DNA from: an uncultured Lachnospiraceae bacterium
Lineage (GTDB): Bacteria; Bacillota; Clostridia; Lachnospirales; Lachnospiraceae
Reading direction: 5' to 3'
Length of the DNA: 64,000 bases
NCBI GenBank assembly: GCA_910584585.1
Contig: CAJUBP010000015.1
Span: 1-64,000 of the forward strand
Made by a program: the position numbers and the translations under genes. Of this stretch, positions 1 through 7,911 are shown piece after piece. The notes under the pieces are model-generated. The model was given only the letters and a program-made list of their open reading frames with translations, was not told the DNA's origin and searched no databases. Position 1 is the first letter of the stretch. Every line of letters begins with the position of its first letter.

Positions 1-511
1 TAAGCTCTCTAAGTTCTTCAATCCCAATCGGGTCAAGCCCGTTGGTTGGTTCATCCAGTATGAGCAGCTTCGGGTTGTTTAGCAATGCAGCCGCAATTCC
101 AAGACGCTGTTTCATACCAAGAGAAAACTGTCCGGCTCTTTTCCTGCCTGTTTCCGTCAGTTGGACGATTTGCAGCGCTTCGTCAATCCGCTTATCTGCC
201 AGCCCTAAAATCGTAGTCCTTACTTTCAGATTTTCATAGGCGGTCAAATTTTCATAAAGGGGCGGCATTTCAATCAACGCCCCGATATGGTTTAAGTCGC
301 TGCGCTTCCATGCGTGGCCGTCAAATTCGATATTCCCAGAGGTGGGTTTCAAAATGCCCGTAATCATTTTGAGCGTCGTAGATTTCCCGGCGCCGTTCGG
401 CCCCAATAATCCATAGACGGAATTTCTTTCAATGTTCAGCGATATGTTGTTTACAGCCGTCTGTCCGCTGAAAGATTTGCAGAGGTTTGTTGTTTTCAAA
501 ATCATTTCCAT
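1..511 (-). CDS. ABC transporter ATP-binding protein, BcrA/lantibiotic-immunity type (3' end outside window)
   Basis: This is the N-terminal ~170 residues of an ABC ATPase that would power a membrane exporter, often for bacitracin- or lantibiotic-like peptides. Reading leftward from the ATG at 511 the protein shows Walker A GPNGAGKST (about residue 39), a Q-loop region with IGALIEMPPLYENLT, the signature FSLGMKQRLGIA, and Walker B LLILDEPTNGLDP followed by GIEELREL. The LGMKQRLG form of the signature and the EMPPLY stretch are typical of the BcrA/GldF-like subfamily. A Shine-Dalgarno AAAGGA lies about 10 bases upstream of the ATG. The gene runs off the window at its 3' end, so the partner permeases are not visible. 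What is exported cannot be told from this sequence. Confidence 0.93.
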   Translation of the reverse strand, partial: MEMILKTTNLCKSFSGQTAVNNISLNIERNSVYGLLGPNGAGKSTTLKMITGILKPTSGNIEFDGHAWKRSDLNHIGALIEMPPLYENLTAYENLKVRTTILGLADKRIDEALQIVQLTETGRKRAGQFSLGMKQRLGIAAALLNNPKLLILDEPTNGLDPIGIEELREL

Positions 512-900
512 ATTCTGTACTGTCCTTTCTTTTGATTATGGAAAAAGAATAGCTGATGATTTTGAAGATTTCATAAAGAAAACAAAAGTATCTGCACCAG
601 ATACGTTTTCTTCATCTTTTTCCCTTGAAGATGCAGCATTTGTATCTTCGTTCGCTGCCTGTTCATCTGCTTTGTTGGCTTGCCACGTTTTTCAGGTTTA
701 CAAGGATGCCCCGGAAGCTCGTCGCAAATCCGTAGGGCTGCACCCTCCTCTCCAGCCGCGCTTCTTCCTTCTTTCTTTGCATGAAAAAAGACAATCTGTT
801 ATGACTGTCTTTCTTCCCGAAAACAGAAAAAGCAGCGAATTGTTTTCTCTAACAAAAACAAATTCACTGTTTTACTGCTTATGTCATTAAGTTGCCGTAA
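512..900. other. Intergenic stretch without a supported gene
   Basis: No reading frame here has a ribosome site plus recognisable protein. The forward frame at 432-890 overlaps the ABC ATPase gene in antisense and resembles nothing I know. On the minus strand short charged stretches appear in several frames, which could be the remains of a degraded gene, but I cannot identify it. A hairpin with a T-rich tail lies at 785-812. Confidence 0.4.
785..812. terminator. Hairpin, probable bidirectional terminator
   Basis: AAAGACA and TGTCTTT form a stem around a short loop, with A-rich and T-rich flanks on the two sides. It lies between the ABC ATPase gene and the Rpn-like remnant. Confidence 0.5.
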
Positions 901-1254
901 TTATGCTAATACTGGCTCTCTTTTTCTAATGACAGCCTCCACTTCCTCTATGGTCTTTTCAACAATCCTTGCTATTTGTTCTGATGAATAACCATCTCTG
1001 TGCATATTCATAATCACGCCAGTTATAGCATTATCTGTTGCATTTTCTCTGATTCCCTGTGAAAGATTACACATAGCGCTCATATCCTTTCTCAATTTTT
1101 CATCAACCGAAATACTATACTCAGTTTTAATAATCCCTAATTTCTCATCAACGGTCAATTCCACCGAAAGCAACGTACCCAGCAGACGGTGCAGCTCATA
1201 CTTCTCATCATGCTCCAGAAAACTCAATACATATGTATCTAAAAATCCCTCCAA
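901..1254 (-). pseudogene. C-terminal fragment of Rpn family PD-(D/E)XK recombination-promoting nuclease/transposase
   Basis: The 117-residue frame carries the C-terminal part of the Rpn/'PD-(D/E)XK nuclease family transposase' proteins common in Lachnospiraceae. Visible family marks are the SVELTVDEKLGII stretch, the MSAMCNLSQGIRE segment, and the closing helix pair with EQIARIVEKTIEEVEAVI. Full-length members are around 300 residues and carry the nuclease core at the N-terminus; that part is missing, and no other frame just upstream supplies it. The repeated glycine/glutamate-rich linker usually found after CNLSQG is also reduced. I read this as a remnant, not an active enzyme. The first residues may be out of true frame because no good ribosome site is seen. 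Confidence 0.7.
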
Positions 1255-1298
1255 ATCTCAAAAAGCGAAGCCGGAGGGTAACTAAAACATATCAGAAA

Positions 1299-1332
1299 GG
1301 CCCACCGAATCATCGCTTTTATCCGGTGGGCC
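1299..1332. repeat. Strong hairpin of unknown role
   Basis: GGCCCACCG pairs with CGGTGGGCC across a 16-base loop. No T-run follows on either side, so it is not a classical terminator. It lies in the ~200-bp gap between the Rpn remnant and the MBL hydrolase gene. Confidence 0.5.
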
Positions 1333-1455
1333 TGCCACTCATCCTCTCAAATTTTTTAGTGCTTCGGAATTGTTTGATAGAACCATTTGAACAATCTGAC
1401 ATCTCTCCAAATCTGGACAGTCACCACATGTCACTACATCCTTTTCGCACATAAT

Positions 1456-2262
1456 CTATTTTCCCTTAATCTCAATCCTGTCCAAAATCTCCTGCACGCT
1501 TATATTCTGGTGTGTCAGATACATTCTCGCCACATCCTCCAGGAATGCTTTGTCCGCGCCCGTGGCCCGCCCAATGTCCTGAAGCGTATAGCCCTTGTCT
1601 ATGTATTTCATAATCTTTTTTACAAGCCGGAACATATTTTTGGAATGGGCGGATTCTTTTTTCGGCATCCCCCGCTTCCCGCTTAACTCTGCCGCTTTTG
1701 CATGGCCGTAGTACACCTTGACGGGATTTCGTGCCAGCAATTTCTCCCAGCTGCCCCCTATCTTTGTCCCTCTATGAAGCTCCAATTCATACAGAGGATT
1801 GAGGTCGCCTACAAAGAACGCCCCTTCATCCAGGCATAGAGAAATGCTGTCCTCACTATGCCCCGGCGTATGCACCACTTCCCCTGCAATCCCGCATTCC
1901 TTCAAAAGCGAACGGCTCTCCCCGCAGGAAATGATGCGGACATCCTCGTCCGCAATCGGCTGGTAAAGGCGGTTCCCTTCCTTTTCAAATACCCCGTCCG
2001 CATCATGGATATGCGCCCGCTGCACGTCAGCCGCCACAATTCTCACGCCGCAGCCGGCAATCTCCTGTGCGATTCCCATATGGTCCGGGTGGAAATGGGA
2101 AATAAACAGATACCGGATTTCCTGCACTGTTGCCCCCGCCTCGCCAAGCGCCCTGCAAAACTGCGGGAAAGACCCCGCCCATCCCGTATCAAAAAGGATG
2201 CTGCCATGCGTTCCCCGGACAAGATATGTGTTTGTGCCGGAATACTTTAATTCTATTACCAT
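1456..2262 (-). CDS. MBL-fold metallo-hydrolase
   Basis: A 268-residue metallo-beta-lactamase-fold hydrolase, predicted cytoplasmic. The metal-binding HxHxDH motif is visible as HFHPDH near residue 56, followed by a histidine in VVHTPGHSEDS (about 134) and an aspartate in FFVGDLNP (about 152), so the two-metal site seems complete. A C-terminal ~65-residue helical region follows YYGHAKAA and probably acts as a substrate cap. Similar proteins are annotated only as MBL hydrolases; the substrate is not evident. An SD-like GGAGTGG lies just before the ATG. It is separated from the hemZ remnant by a gap of about 350 bp that holds a terminator, so it is likely transcribed alone. Confidence 0.88.
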   Translation of the reverse strand: MVIELKYSGTNTYLVRGTHGSILFDTGWAGSFPQFCRALGEAGATVQEIRYLFISHFHPDHMGIAQEIAGCGVRIVAADVQRAHIHDADGVFEKEGNRLYQPIADEDVRIISCGESRSLLKECGIAGEVVHTPGHSEDSISLCLDEGAFFVGDLNPLYELELHRGTKIGGSWEKLLARNPVKVYYGHAKAAELSGKRGMPKKESAHSKNMFRLVKKIMKYIDKGYTLQDIGRATGADKAFLEDVARMYLTHQNISVQEILDRIEIKGK

Positions 2263-2618
2263 CTTACCACTCCATTTTATAAAAGGCCCATCTGCTTTGA
2301 CATGATAACACCGCTAAGCCCACGCTTTTGAATTACGAATCGTTTCCCCTTTTCGCAACCTGCCCCTTACTGTCTTTTCTTGGCTTTGCCATACGCTACT
2401 CTTTCCTACATTAAAAGAATAGGAACTTTTTGCGCAGAAAAAGAGCCTCAACATTTTGGCCAAGGCTCTGGTAAATCTTTCTTAATGGGTTCGACAGGTT
2501 GCTTACTACTTCACACCTCCCGAAAGAAGCGTTCCGTAAACGGTTAACTAAAGTTCATTAGCGCCTCACAACCACAATCCCATTACCAATATTATATCCA
2601 ATTATCCCAAAAAATCAA
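2263..2618. other. Intergenic region containing the probable native hemZ terminator
   Basis: No protein-coding frame is supported. The only clear signal is the hairpin at 2437-2469. It probably marks chromosomal DNA that originally lay downstream of hemZ. Confidence 0.4.
2437..2469 (-). terminator. Rho-independent terminator downstream of the displaced hemZ 3' end
   Basis: On the minus strand AGAGCCT pairs with AGGCTCT and is followed by TTTTTC. It sits about 150 bp beyond the duplicate hemZ 3' end, where the natural hemZ terminator would be expected before the island inserted. Confidence 0.65.
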
Positions 2619-2791
2619 CTACCCGCAAAAAATTTTATGCCAAAATCTTAAAAGTTTCCGTTTTCTCTCAATCATTTCGCCGATTCTCTCGATATAATGG
2701 GAAACGTCTTTCACGTTCTCACACCGTTCGATACGCCCGTCTGGATACACCCTCTTTGAGATACTCCCGGCTCCGAGAGCCACAATAGACT
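2619..2791 (-). pseudogene. hemZ': Second, divergent copy of the hemZ 3' end (attachment-site duplication)
   Basis: Read on the minus strand, this segment encodes about 57 residues starting near MEEKQSIVALGAGSISKR and ending with ERKRKLLRFWHKIFCG. It matches the C-terminus of the complete hemZ at 21567-23129 (MEEVQTIVACGAGSVSKR ... ERKRKLLED) at most positions, but at DNA level the two differ at roughly a quarter of bases, apart from an identical 28-bp block. There is no HemZ catalytic part here, so it cannot function. A 3'-end copy of a housekeeping gene about 19 kb away in the same orientation is the usual footprint of site-specific integration. Residues after KRKLL differ between copies, as expected if one copy is chromosomal and the other island-borne. 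Confidence 0.85.
2652..2679. repeat. Left attachment core (28-bp direct repeat)
   Basis: This 28-base block, beginning AAGTTTCCGTTTTC and ending ATCATTTCG, is identical to 21579-21606 and in the same orientation. Identity stops sharply on the downstream side of hemZ, and drops to about 75% on the other side. It encodes the ERKRKL region of HemZ. Confidence 0.75.
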
Positions 2792-2820
2792 GTTTCTCCT
2801 CCATAATCAACCCCCTTCCC

Positions 2821-2901
2821 CGTATTATCACTTATCATACGGTATTATCAGTATTTCCTCTTTTCCTTCTCGTGGAATACACCGTATTATCGGGTATTAT
2901 T
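2821..2901. repeat. Four (C/G)GTATTAT(C/T) repeats near the left island end
   Basis: Copies begin at 2821, 2841, 2883 and 2893. They lie between the hemZ remnant and the TTGATGTAC arm repeats, in the region where integrase or excisionase would bind. Only one loosely related copy is seen at the right end near 21485. Confidence 0.5.
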
Positions 2902-3735
2902 CTTATATGATTGATGTACTTTTGATGTACTGTCAACTATTTTGATGTACTGGAACGTCCTAAAGGACTCTCCAATAACATGGCAGGTAAAGTGTGGTAA
3001 AACCAATGCTTCCTTATGTTTCAATGCCGCCTTATGAAGTGCATCATTATATGCATCAATGATTCTGCTTAACGATCTGTCTAAATCCTGCTGTAAAAAC
3101 ACATTGCCAAAGCGATTTAAAAACACAAAGTCACTATAACCGTCAATCTCTGCCTTGCAATAAATACCATTTTCATGCTGATATTGCTTGATTTCATCAA
3201 GTGCCTCCCGCACTTCCTTTACCATCGGGATTTTGCGGATACCTGCTTCTGTCTTTGGCGTAGATATATAGATTCTCTTATCTGTCTTATTCAACCTGCC
3301 AGCGAAGTAAACCGCCGCATGGTCTATTGTAATAAAGCCATTGTCAAAATCAATATCTTTCCAAGTCAATCCACTTAACTCGCCCACTCTGGCACCTGTT
3401 CCAATGAAGAATGTGTAGATTGGTTTCCAGTGGTCATATACCGGGTGTCCGTCCATAAACTCCAAGAAGGCTCGCTGCTGTTCTGGTGTCAGGGCATTTC
3501 TCACACCTCTTTTTGCCCCTGTCTGCTTCTTTAGCTGCCCCAAAACATTGTGTGTCGGGTTCGTCCGAATAACACAATCTCTTAATGCCATTTCAAAAGC
3601 CGGGTGTAACTCCCTTTGCAGATGTTCGACTGTTCCATAGCTTAAATTGTGTTCCTCCATAAGTACCTTGTAAAAGTACAAGACATCCGAATACTTTATA
3701 TCTTTGATTTTCCTCCTAGTATCTATATTAGCCAT
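2887..3735 (-). pseudogene. int: Tn916-like tyrosine integrase, truncated at both ends of the active protein
   Basis: The frame shows the core-binding domain (KIKDIKYSDVLYFYKVL, LSYGTVEHLQRELHPAFEMA) and the first half of the catalytic domain with the first arginine in FIGTGARVGELSGLTW and the KTEAGIRKIPM beta strand lysine region. After LPHFTCH, where family members continue with HLRHTF and the HxxR, H and tyrosine residues, the frame jumps to VIGESFRTFQ and soon ends. So three of the five or six catalytic residues, including the tyrosine nucleophile, are gone, apparently by an internal deletion. The N-terminal arm-binding domain (about 130 residues) is also missing, its place being taken by the end of the copA remnant. 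It cannot catalyse recombination. Position next to the attachment site fits its former role as the island's integrase. Confidence 0.85.
2911..2950. promoter_or_regulatory. Left arm-type integrase-binding repeats (three TTGATGTAC)
   Basis: Exact copies at 2911-2919, 2922-2930 and 2942-2950, all in the same orientation, spaced 11 and 20 bases start to start. The same nonamer appears three times at the right end with spacing 11 and 19. Paired arm-type repeats are the known binding sites of the N-terminal domain of Tn916/lambda-type integrases. The repeats overlap the 3' end of the integrase reading frame. Confidence 0.7.
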
Positions 3736-4487
3736 GCCTAACCATATAGAGTATATTAAAAGTCAATCCCACTCCCTGTCCCGGAATCTGTTTAAAGTTA
3801 TTTACAGGCAGAAAACCTAAAGCATTCTTTTCTGCTTCCTCCACAATCGCATCCGCAAGTGGGTGTTCCGACATTTTTTCCAGAGAAGCGGCAACCTGCA
3901 GGAGTTCATTTTGTGAAATTCCCTCTTTTATAAGCACATTCGTTACTACAGGCGTTCCCTGTGTGATTGTCCCGGTCTTATCCAAAACAACCGTATCAAT
4001 GTTATGCGCTACCTCCAGAGCTTCCGCCGACTTAATCAAAATGCCATTTGACGCCCCCTTCCCTGTGCCTGCCATGATTGCGGTAGGTGTTGCCAATCCA
4101 AGTGCGCAAGGACAGGATATGACGAGAATAGAGATACCAATAGAAAGAGCAAACTCAAATCCATACCCTGCAAGCAGCCATACGATAACTGCAATTAGGG
4201 CAGTGCCGATAACCACCGGAACGAATACCCCGCTGACCTTATCCGCAGTTTACTCTCTGCTCCTTATTCTGAACCGATTTAGGAAATGCCCCGTACCCGG
4301 CTTTTTCAACTGCCTGCACAATTCCCACCGTATCCAAAACAGACTCATCATAAGAAGCAACCATGCTGTTTTTCAGCAGGTTTACGGATACCTCCTTTAT
4401 TCCCGGCAGCTTTGCTACACTTTTCTCAATTCTTGCAGAGCAGGCGGAACAGGTCATACCCGTAATGTCAAATTGCTCCTTTTGCAA
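3728..4487 (-). pseudogene. copA: Copper-translocating P-type ATPase remnant (CopA type) with the middle deleted
   Basis: From 4487 leftward the first ~70 residues are a heavy-metal-associated domain with GMTCSACSARIEKS (CxxC metal site). The frame then ends after NKEQRVNCG. A few bases later, in another frame, the protein resumes at ADKVSGVFVPVVIG and continues through the ISCPCALGLATPTA metal-site helix and the phosphorylation motif DKTGTITQG, stopping after PVNNFKQIPGQGV. The missing middle (about 270 residues) would contain the first membrane helices and the actuator domain with TGE; the ATP-binding and last membrane segments are missing too. The right-hand break joins the integrase fragment. 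A CsoR-like palindrome lies just upstream, so this was a copper-inducible export gene. It is not functional. Confidence 0.88.
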
Positions 4488-4514
4488 AATTATCCCTTCT
4501 TTCTTTCTAAATTT

Positions 4515-4559
4515 GTAACAGTATATTACCCCTCCCCCGTAGGGGAGTGGAGCTGTTAC
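4515..4559. promoter_or_regulatory. CsoR-like copper operator palindrome
   Basis: CTCCCC (4532-4537) and GGGGAG (4542-4547) form a G/C-rich palindrome with a 4-base centre, framed by a second inverted pair GTAACAG (4515-4521) and CTGTTAC (4553-4559). Paired C-runs and G-runs in an AT-rich promoter are typical of CsoR-type copper operators. It lies about 30 bp upstream of the copA remnant. Confidence 0.55.
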
Positions 4560-4699
4560 CGTTTTTCATTATAAACACCCGATTTTCTTTTTGTCTGCTC
4601 TGAAAAGGAGCTTTTTTTATCCGAAAAGCAATTTCTTTTTTCACAAAAATCCAATCAGGAGGTTTTATGCTCCAAAGAGGAATACCGACTTCAAACCCA

Positions 4700-4728
4700 T
4701 TGACTTATAGCCGATTGGTGACTATACT
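4700..4728 (+). promoter_or_regulatory. Sigma-A promoter of the cadA-like gene
   Basis: TTGACT (4700-4705), a 17-base spacer, then TATACT (4723-4728). It is oriented toward the cadmium/zinc ATPase gene and is followed at once by an inverted-repeat operator. Confidence 0.75.
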
Positions 4729-4736
4729 TTGCGCAG

Positions 4737-4762
4737 AACGATTAAACATCTCTTTAATTGTT
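4737..4762. promoter_or_regulatory. ArsR/CadC-type operator
   Basis: AACGATTAAA and TTTAATTGTT form a near-perfect inverted repeat around CATCTC, directly after the -10 element. AT-rich 12-2-12-like repeats at this place are typical for ArsR/SmtB metal sensors. The likely cognate regulator survives only as a fragment downstream at 6614-6790. Confidence 0.65.
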
Positions 4763-4767
4763 CAGCC

Positions 4768-6702
4768 ATGCCAAACCAACAAAAACATTTATTGATCCGC
4801 ATTATTGCGGCGGCAGCCCTGTTTCTTGCAGGCAGTCTGCTCCATCTTCCGGAGCAGGCGGAAATGGGCATATTCTTAGCCTGTTATGTGGTAATCGGTT
4901 GGGATATTGTCTGGAAAGCCATTACAAACATATTAAGCGGTCAGGTATTTGACGAAAATTTCCTGATGACGATTGCAACGATTGGCGCACTGATTTTAGG
5001 GGAACATTCAGAAGGCGTAGCAGTTATGCTGTTTTATCAGGTAGGGGAATGGTTTCAGTCCTATGCGGTTTCCAAATCCCGTAAATCCATTGCAAGCCTA
5101 ATGGACATCCGCCCGGATTATGCAAATGTGGAACGGGACGGGAAACTGGTACAGGTTGATCCGGAAGAAGTTTCTATTGGAGATACCATTGTTGTAAAAC
5201 CCGGCGAGCGAATCCCTCTGGACGGTATCATTATAAATGGTGTTTCTGCTTTGGATACCTCCGCACTGACCGGAGAATCCATGCCTCGTGAAGTTGCTCC
5301 GGGTGCGGAAGTTATAAGCGGCTGCATTAACCAGACAGGCATTTTATCTATCCGCACAACAAAGGAGTTCGGGGAATCCACCGTAGCAAAAATCCTTGAT
5401 TTAGTAGAAAATGCAAGCGATAAAAAAGGCAGGACAGAGAATTTTATCACACGTTTTGCACGTTACTACACCCCGGCAGTGGTGTTTGCTGCCCTGGCTC
5501 TTGCCATATTGCCGCCTGTTATCACTGGTCAGTCCTTTAGCATATGGATTTATCGTGCTTTAACATTCCTTGTAATCTCCTGCCCCTGTGCGCTGGTAAT
5601 TTCTATCCCGCTGAGTTTCTTTGGCGGCATCGGCGGCGCATCGAAAATCGGTGTCCTTGTAAAAGGCAGTAATTATCTGGAATCCTTAGCTCATGCTGAA
5701 ATGGTGGTATTTGATAAGACAGGCACACTCACAAAAGGCTCTTTTGCAGTCAGTGAAATCCATCCGGTAGGCATGGACGAATCACAGCTTTTAGAGCTTG
5801 CCGCATACGCAGAGGATTATTCCAACCACCCTATTTCTGCTTCTATCAAAAAAGCCTATGGCAAAAAAATAGCCCCGAACCGCATATCTGATGTTCAGGA
5901 GATTGCAGGTCATGGTGTGCAGGCAGTCATAGACGGAAAGAAAGTCCTTGCGGGAAACGCAAAACTCATGGAACGGGAACATATTCGCTACCAGCCTTCC
6001 GGCGCTGTTGGAACAGTGATTTATCTCGCCTGTGACGGAACATATTCCGGTTCCATTGTCATAGAAGATGAAATCAAGCAGGACGCTCCGTCCGCAATCC
6101 GCCAGCTCAAATCCTCCGGCATACGGAAAACGGTTATGCTGACCGGAGATGCTGACGCAGTAGGGCAGAAAGTTTCAGGGCGTCTTGGACTGGATCAGGC
6201 TTATACTGAACTGCTCCCCGCCGACAAAGTTGACCGGGTGGAAGCACTGTTAAGGGAAAAAACAGAAAAAGGCAAACTTGTCTTTGTCGGGGACGGAATC
6301 AATGATGCCCCCGTACTGGCAAGGGCAGATGTCGGTATCGCTATGGGTGGTCTTGGCTCTGATGCCGCTATCGAAGCCGCAGATGTGGTCTTAATGACCG
6401 ATGAGCCTTCAAAAATTGCCGCAGTGATGAAGATTGCCCGAAAAACAATCCGTATCGCTAACCAGAACATTGTATTTGCTTTGGGAGTTAAATTTTTAGT
6501 GCTGATATTGGGAGCTTTGGGATATGCCAATATGTGGGCGGCGGTATTTGCCGATGTAGGCGTTTCCGTTATCGCAATCCTGAACGCAATCCGGGCAATG
6601 CGGGTAAAGGTGTCAACCGTTCGAAGTCACCGAATCTGCCATATCCCACCAGCTACACGAACTTCGCATTGCAAGGTTAGTCCGTTCCCGCAAGGACGGT
6701 AA
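4768..6702 (+). CDS. cadA: Cadmium/zinc-exporting P1B-type ATPase (CadA/ZntA-like)
   Basis: Probable ATP-driven exporter of Cd2+/Zn2+ across the cytoplasmic membrane. All core motifs are present: TGES in the actuator domain (about residue 177), CPCALV in the metal-site helix, DKTGTLTKG at the phosphorylation site, an HP motif in YSNHPIS, and GDGINDAPVLARADVGIAMG near the C-terminus. No N-terminal CxxC metal-binding domain is seen; clostridial members often lack it. The ATG at 4768 is chosen because it follows the operator and fits the family start; an upstream TTG at 4729 would lie inside the promoter, and no good SD precedes either. The natural protein probably ends near NAIRAMRVK (about 6612); the last ~30 residues read into the ArsR remnant in a wrong frame. 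The body looks functional. Confidence 0.9.
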   Translation: MPNQQKHLLIRIIAAAALFLAGSLLHLPEQAEMGIFLACYVVIGWDIVWKAITNILSGQVFDENFLMTIATIGALILGEHSEGVAVMLFYQVGEWFQSYAVSKSRKSIASLMDIRPDYANVERDGKLVQVDPEEVSIGDTIVVKPGERIPLDGIIINGVSALDTSALTGESMPREVAPGAEVISGCINQTGILSIRTTKEFGESTVAKILDLVENASDKKGRTENFITRFARYYTPAVVFAALALAILPPVITGQSFSIWIYRALTFLVISCPCALVISIPLSFFGGIGGASKIGVLVKGSNYLESLAHAEMVVFDKTGTLTKGSFAVSEIHPVGMDESQLLELAAYAEDYSNHPISASIKKAYGKKIAPNRISDVQEIAGHGVQAVIDGKKVLAGNAKLMEREHIRYQPSGAVGTVIYLACDGTYSGSIVIEDEIKQDAPSAIRQLKSSGIRKTVMLTGDADAVGQKVSGRLGLDQAYTELLPADKVDRVEALLREKTEKGKLVFVGDGINDAPVLARADVGIAMGGLGSDAAIEAADVVLMTDEPSKIAAVMKIARKTIRIANQNIVFALGVKFLVLILGALGYANMWAAVFADVGVSVIAILNAIRAMRVKVSTVRSHRICHIPPATRTSHCKVSPFPQGR

Positions 6703-6790
6703 AAAGGTCTTTTACAGTATTCAGGACGAACACATTCAATGGATTCTGGAAGAAACCTATGCGCATATTTCTGAAAAACATCCATACTGA
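6614..6790 (+). pseudogene. ArsR-family metalloregulator, C-terminal half only
   Basis: In a frame different from cadA, this stretch encodes a winged-helix part: VTESAISHQLHELRIARLV (recognition helix) followed by the wing RSRKDGKKVFYSIQDEHIQWI, then the tail ILEETYAHISEKHPY. This is the C-terminal half of a CadC/CzrA-like repressor. The N-terminal half and start codon are missing; the fusion point is at the end of cadA. Since the matching operator is intact, the operator may now be unregulated in cis. Confidence 0.8.
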
Positions 6791-6794
6791 AAAC

Positions 6795-6812
6795 CCGCCA
6801 CTGGCGGCTTTT
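6795..6812 (+). terminator. Rho-independent terminator after cadA/arsR remnant
   Basis: CCGCCA and TGGCGG pair over a one-base loop centre and are followed by CTTTTC, immediately after the ArsR-fragment stop codon. Confidence 0.65.
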
Positions 6813-6893
6813 CTGCATACTAAGGCATAAAACACAACAGACAGTACGCTGTGCGCACTGCCTGTCATGTTTCAATATTTGCAATCGCTCCTA

Positions 6894-7245
6894 TTACAGA
6901 TTTTCGTAGGATACCAACTGGCTTATCGGAATACGCATATCTTTATGGCGTTCCGGATCAGCGGCTTCTTCATCCGAATAACCAACCGCAAGGATATTGA
7001 CGGGTTCCAGATTTTCAGGAAGTCCAAATTCCTTTCTGCGGCGCACCGTAGAGGTTTGCCCCCTGTCCTATCTTTTCCAGTCCCTCTTTGCTCTGCACCA
7101 CAATCAGATGCACAGGCTGGAGGTTTGCGGCGGTTGGAGCTACATGGGCAGCTTCCAGAATCTTATCCAGTTTTTCCTTTTCCACCGCCTGATCTGTGTA
7201 GCTGCGTACAGAGAAACGCTGTTTTGCAATGTTTAAAAAATCCAT
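6894..7245 (-). pseudogene. Nitroreductase family gene with internal deletion
   Basis: From the ATG at 7245 the frame gives MDFLNIAKQRFSVRSY, ILEAAHVAPTAANLQP and HLIVVQSKEGLEKIGQ, the FMN-binding N-terminal part of NADPH-dependent nitroreductases. After LYGAPQK the frame breaks; shifted by one frame the C-terminus resumes with LPENLEPVNILAVGYSDEE and the closing SQLVSYENL. About 60-70 residues of the middle are missing, including part of the FMN and dimer contacts, so it should be inactive. It is divergent from an HxlR-type regulator gene, the usual genomic partner of such enzymes. Confidence 0.85.
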
Positions 7246-7386
7246 AGTATCAAGTCCTTTCTTATGTTATATTTAGTATGCCAAACCAACTGACAGCTCT
7301 ATTGTAACGCTGAAATATAATTCCGCAAGAAAGCACTTTTTTAATATAAAGTATCTTTTTTAACACTGTGAAAGGAATGGTAAATT

Positions 7387-7728
7387 ATGGCTAAATCACA
7401 AGCGGTTGATGAACAATGCCCTGTTGAGATCGGGCTAAACATATTAAGCGGAAAATGGAAGCTGAAAATATTATGACATTTATCAAGTGGAACAATCCGA
7501 TTTAATGAATTGCAGCGGCTTTTGGGTAATATCACCACAAAAACATTGACGCAGCAACTTCGGGAATTAGAGGAACAGGGAATTATTGCCCGAAAGGTTT
7601 TTCCGGAAATTCCGCCTAAAGTGGAATACTCACTAAGCGAATTAGGAGCTACTCTCAAACCAATTTTAGCGCAACTATGTGACTGGGGGAAAGCATACCA
7701 TTCATATCAACTACATAAAATTGTTTGA
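7387..7728 (+). pseudogene. HxlR-family transcriptional regulator with an in-frame TGA
   Basis: The protein would read from ATG 7387 as an HxlR-type winged-helix regulator: CPVEIGLNILSGKWKLKIL, then a TGA at 7474-7476, then HLSSGTIRFNELQRLL and NITTKTLTQQLRELEEQGII through KVEYSLSELGATLKPIL. The stop replaces codon 30, a place where relatives commonly carry Trp or Tyr, so one base change (TGG to TGA or similar) explains it. The rest of the frame is undamaged. Translation could restart only inside the DNA-binding domain, so I call it inactivated. It faces the nitroreductase remnant, which it presumably controlled. Confidence 0.85.
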
Positions 7729-7839
7729 TAGGGATATAAGGAATTCCACCCATTCCTTCCTGCCTTGTTAGAAAAAACAGAAAAAATCCTTGCAGACAAG
7801 ACCATATTCCTGTAATATAGCTTATAAATCCGCAAAAAA

Positions 7840-7862
7840 ATAGGAGTGCCGAAGCACCCCCA
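7840..7862. terminator. Short GC-rich hairpin in the hxlR to toxin gap
   Basis: GGAGTGC and GCACCCC pair around CGAA, a stable tetraloop form. It lies between the HxlR remnant and the antisense RNA promoter at 7877 and could end transcription from the left. Confidence 0.45.
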
Positions 7863-7876
7863 TTCCCTAAACCCTC

Positions 7877-7905
7877 TTGCAAAATTCGCAGTGTTGGTTT
7901 ATAAT
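7877..7905 (+). promoter_or_regulatory. Promoter of the antisense RNA of toxin locus 1
   Basis: TTGCAA (7877-7882), 17-base spacer, TATAAT (7900-7905), reading toward and into the 3' end of the small toxin gene on the other strand. Confidence 0.65.
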
Positions 7906-7911
7906 CATCAT

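Noticed and set aside
432..890. 152-residue forward frame overlapping the ABC ATPase gene
   Set aside because: Its first part is antisense to a clear ATPase gene, there is no ribosome site, and the product resembles nothing.
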